Source of the DNA: Hyphomicrobiales bacterium
GTDB lineage: Bacteria; Pseudomonadota; Alphaproteobacteria; Rhizobiales; Rhizobiaceae
DNA: 64,000 bases
Direction of reading: 5' to 3'
Assembly (NCBI GenBank): GCA_900469625.1
Contig: UBXV01000007.1
Location: 372,001 to 436,000 of the forward strand
Shown here: positions 61,222 to 64,000 of the stretch, piece after piece
Numbering within the stretch: position 1 is the stretch's first letter
Layout: the number at the start of each line of letters is the position of its first letter
The notes under the pieces: generated by a model
Databases searched by the model: none
What the model saw: only the letters and a program-made list of their open reading frames with translations
What the model was told of the DNA's origin: nothing
Position numbers and translations under genes: made by a program

Positions 61222-63914
61222 GCACGGTCCTTTTCGGATATGTCTGCTTCGGCGGCCGGAAACCGCATGGAAATGCGGGTCCCGCGCCGGCGCAAGGCCG
61301 GGCTTTCGGCCTTGATGCGACCGCCCATTGCCTCGACGAAGCCCTTGGCGATCGACAGCCCGAGCCCGGTGCCTGGCGTGCGTCCATCAACCTTGCCGCG
61401 GCGGAAGAACTTTTCGAACACCTGCTCGAGATCGCGCTCGGCGATGCCCTTGCCGAGATCGGTGACGGACAGGACGATCTCGTTGCCGTCGCGCCGCGCA
61501 TAGATGCTGATCGGTTCGTCGCCGCCGTATTTGTTGGCATTGTCGAGCAGGTTGAATAGCACCTGGCCGAGAAGCACGCTGTCGCCGCGCATCAGCGGCA
61601 GTTCGGGCGCAATGCTGGTCTCGATCTCGCGATCGGGAAAATACTTGCGCGCCCGATCGACGGCCGCGCGCACGGCGTCGACGACATCGACCCAGTCGCG
61701 CTTGGCGTTGATCGTGCCCGCCTCGATGCGGGTCATGTCGAGCAGATTGGCGACGAACCGCGTCAGCCGGCCGCCCTCCTCCTCGATCGACTGCAGGAGA
61801 TCGTCACGGCTTTCCGGCGGCATTCGGTCGCCGAGCTGGCGCAGGCTGGTGACGGCGCCGGTGATGGTGGCAAGCGGCGTGCGCAGATCATGCGAGATCG
61901 ACGACAGAAGGGCGGCGCGAAACCGCTCGCCCTCGAGTTTGGCGGCATGGTCGAGGCTCTCGCGCGACAGTCGCGCGCGATCGATGGCGATCGCGGTCTG
62001 GTCTAGGATGGCGGCGAGCGCCCGCTCCTCGTTGATCTCCAGCGGCTTTCCGGCCTGGGCAAAGCCGCAGACGCCGACGACGCCATGCGGGCTCGTCAGC
62101 GGCCGGAAATGAAAGGGACTGTTCGGCAGCGTGCCGGTGCCGTTGCCGGCGGCCTCCTTCTTGTCCATCGACCAGCGGGCCGCCATGGTATCGGTGACGT
62201 CGAGCTCGGTATCCGGCGGCCAGGCGGCCTTGAGCCGCAGGTCGCCCTCCTCCGGCAGCAGCACCGCAATATTGCGCTTCAACGTCGTCTGCATCTGCGT
62301 GACCGCGGCCCAGAGCACGTCGTCGACATTGGCGGTGCCCGAAAGCTTGCGGGAGAAATCATAGAGCGCCTGCGTTGCCGCGGCGCGGCGACGCGCTGCC
62401 TTCGCCTGCTCGCGCACCCGGGACGCAAGGCTGCCGGCAAGGGCGGCGGCCACCAGAAAGATGAAAAGCGCAAACACTTCGTGCGGCTCGGCCACCGTGA
62501 AGGTGCCGACCGGATTGATGAAGAAGAAGTTGTAGGCCAGCACCGAGAGCAGGGCAGCCGCGATCGCCGAGACGTGCCCGGCATAGGTGGCCGACGCCAG
62601 CACCGCCAACAGAAACAGCAGCGAGATATTCGGCAGGATGATGAAGCGCTCGATGAAGACGCCGAGCGCGGTCGCCGCAGCTACCGTGGCCGTGGCGATG
62701 GCGAGTGCCCGGCCGAAGCCCTCGGGCATTTTCCGCTTGACGGCAATGCTCCGTTTCGGGCGCGGCTGTTCCTTGTCGGTCACCAGGTGAATGCCGACGC
62801 CGGTGATGCGCTCGGCCAGCGCATCGGGCAGAGACTGCCGGAAGAGCCGCATCGGGAATGGCTGTCGTTTCGTGCCGATGACGATCTGGGTCGCGTGTTC
62901 GCGGCGCGCGAGCTTCAGGATCTCCTCGACGAAATCATTGCCGACGATGCGGCGGGTCTCGGCGCCGAGCTGTTCGGCCAGGCGGAATGTCTCGTCGAGC
63001 CGTCTTGCCGCCTCGCCGTCGCCGCTTTCGCGATCGGCCCGCTCGATGAAGACGACGATCCAGGGCGCATTCAGCCCCGAGGCCAGGCGACTTGCGGTGC
63101 GCACCACCTTTTCCGACAGCGGATCGGGACCGATGCACACCAGCAGGCGCTCGCCGCTTGCCCATGGTCCTTCGATCGCGTTCTGCTTGAGATAGTCGAC
63201 CATCTGGTCGTCGACCCGGTCGGCCGTGCGCCGGAGCGCCAGCTCGCGCAGCGCGGTCAGGTTGCCGAGGCGGAAGAAGCGCTCGGTGGCGCGCTTGGCG
63301 CTATCGGGCAGGTAGACCTTGCCCTGGTTCAAGCGCTCGATCAGCTCCGCCGGTGGCAGGTCGACCAGAAGCACGTCGTCGGCGCGGCTGATGACAGTAT
63401 CTGGCACGCGCTCGCGCACCGGTACGCCGGTGATCTGGGCGACGACGTCGGACAGGCTTTCCAGATGCTGGATGTTGAGCGCCGTCCAGACGTCGATGCC
63501 GGCGGCGATCAGTTCCTCGACATCCTGATAACGCTTGGGATGACGGCTGCCTTCCGGATTGCTGTGCGCCAGTTCGTCGACGACGATGATCTTGGGTCGG
63601 CGTGCGAGCGCTGCGTCGAGATCGAATTCGGAAAGCAGACGGCCGCGATGGTTCACATCGCGGCGCGGCAGTATCTCCAGCCCTTCGACGAGCGCGGCGG
63701 TCTCGCCGCGCCCGTGGGTTTCCACCAGACCGATGACGATATCGACGCCGTCGGACTTCAGCCGCCGCGCACGCGTCAGCATCGTGTAGGTCTTGCCGAC
63801 GCCGGGGGCAGCGCCGAGGAAGACCGTCAGTTTTCCCCTTCGACCCTGCCCGGCCAGCACCAGCAGGGCGTCCGGGTCGGGGCGGCTTTTCGATTCGCGA
63901 TCGGTTTCAGGCAT
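61218..63914 (-). CDS. kdpD: KdpD potassium-sensing histidine kinase
   Basis: An 898-residue sensor kinase. The N-terminal KdpD domain has Walker A FLGAAPGVGKTYTMLTRA and the family's DVWTALNIQHLESLSDVVA; a USP-like domain follows, then four close membrane helices (about 400-500), a GAF domain, and the kinase core with His675 in SISHDLRTPLATITGAV, NANKYGGD-type N-box and GTGLGLSIAKGFVEAMGG. It senses potassium or turgor and phosphorylates KdpE. It is 21 bases after kdpC and overlaps kdpE by four bases. Confidence 0.97.
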   Translation of the reverse strand: MPETDRESKSRPDPDALLVLAGQGRRGKLTVFLGAAPGVGKTYTMLTRARRLKSDGVDIVIGLVETHGRGETAALVEGLEILPRRDVNHRGRLLSEFDLDAALARRPKIIVVDELAHSNPEGSRHPKRYQDVEELIAAGIDVWTALNIQHLESLSDVVAQITGVPVRERVPDTVISRADDVLLVDLPPAELIERLNQGKVYLPDSAKRATERFFRLGNLTALRELALRRTADRVDDQMVDYLKQNAIEGPWASGERLLVCIGPDPLSEKVVRTASRLASGLNAPWIVVFIERADRESGDGEAARRLDETFRLAEQLGAETRRIVGNDFVEEILKLARREHATQIVIGTKRQPFPMRLFRQSLPDALAERITGVGIHLVTDKEQPRPKRSIAVKRKMPEGFGRALAIATATVAAATALGVFIERFIILPNISLLFLLAVLASATYAGHVSAIAAALLSVLAYNFFFINPVGTFTVAEPHEVFALFIFLVAAALAGSLASRVREQAKAARRRAAATQALYDFSRKLSGTANVDDVLWAAVTQMQTTLKRNIAVLLPEEGDLRLKAAWPPDTELDVTDTMAARWSMDKKEAAGNGTGTLPNSPFHFRPLTSPHGVVGVCGFAQAGKPLEINEERALAAILDQTAIAIDRARLSRESLDHAAKLEGERFRAALLSSISHDLRTPLATITGAVTSLRQLGDRMPPESRDDLLQSIEEEGGRLTRFVANLLDMTRIEAGTINAKRDWVDVVDAVRAAVDRARKYFPDREIETSIAPELPLMRGDSVLLGQVLFNLLDNANKYGGDEPISIYARRDGNEIVLSVTDLGKGIAERDLEQVFEKFFRRGKVDGRTPGTGLGLSIAKGFVEAMGGRIKAESPALRRRGTRISMRFPAAEADISEKDRA

Positions 63915-63935
63915 GCGGGGTCTCTGGCTTCAAAC

Positions 63936-64000
63936 TCAGCTTCTCCGGGCATCCAGAGCAAGGTTGAGTTCTAGCACATTGACGCGCGGCTCGCCTATGA
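63936..64000 (-). CDS. kdpC: KdpC, C-terminal end (partial, cut by window edge)
   Basis: The last 20 codons on the minus strand read IGEPRVNVLELNLALDARRS followed by a stop at 63938-63936. This matches the conserved C-terminus of KdpC (GEPRVNVLxLNxAL), a subunit of the high-affinity potassium-transporting ATPase. The rest, with kdpA, kdpB and any regulatory region, is outside the window. It precedes kdpD on the same strand. Confidence 0.9.
   Translation of the reverse strand, partial: IGEPRVNVLELNLALDARRS

Noticed and set aside
62085-63974. Plus-strand frame of 629 codons opposite kdpD
   Set aside because: KdpD is full length with all motifs; the antisense frame has no domain.

Overview
The window is about 62-64% GC, gene-dense, and reads as chromosome of an alphaproteobacterium of the Rhizobiaceae, most likely Sinorhizobium/Ensifer or a close relative. 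This rests on GcrA, a PodJ-type polarity protein, an alpha-type SAM-II riboswitch before metZ, double-length dCTP deaminase, DUF3333-type PstA, and a gene order (podJ / acyl-CoA dehydrogenase-fadA-fadB; apaG-hslO-argF-argD-gcrA-phoB-phoU-pstBACS-phoR-ppk2) that I recall from Sinorhizobium meliloti. No phage, insertion sequence or CRISPR array was seen. The genus is an inference from recalled synteny, not from a search.

Layout. 1-8.6 kb: a sodium/solute-symporter-like hybrid histidine kinase facing a LuxR-type response regulator, small exported and DUF952 proteins, pyrD, a MATE exporter, and a CAP-domain lipoprotein with a small membrane protein. 8.7-17 kb: a TPR-methyltransferase, a YitT membrane protein, an Rrf2 regulator with an AhpD-like protein and a clear palindromic operator, the Lhr-type helicase/PdeM repair pair, a stand-alone Lrp ligand-binding domain, and a TIGR02186/TauE pair. 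17-27 kb: podJ divergent from a beta-oxidation operon. 27-36 kb: metabolic and transport accessory genes (alpha/beta hydrolase, EamA, LysE, SRPBCC/HxlR pair, calcium/proton antiporter) and an S24-SNase-like-TerB cluster. 37-46 kb: tRNA-Gly, dCTP deaminase, riboswitch-controlled metZ, apaG/hslO, argD-argF and gcrA. 45-54.5 kb: the complete phosphate regulon core phoR, pstS-pstC-pstA-pstB-phoU and phoB, with ppk2 divergent from phoR. 54.5-64 kb: a membrane-anchored unknown, a nitronate monooxygenase-like flavoprotein, tRNA-Thr, an MFS exporter, an alpha/beta hydrolase lipoprotein, and kdpE-kdpD with the tail of kdpC.

Regulation is the most interesting layer. An identical 26-bp palindrome lies before the beta-oxidation operon and 35 kb away before the nitronate monooxygenase, suggesting one regulator for both. 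The gcrA upstream region has a cluster of GANTC (CcrM) sites and a near-consensus CtrA site. An exact FNR/FixK box sits between the EamA and LysE genes. A SAM-II aptamer is followed by mutually exclusive hairpins before metZ. The pst operon has a Pho box, a strong hairpin after pstS, and palindromic repeats between phoU and phoB.
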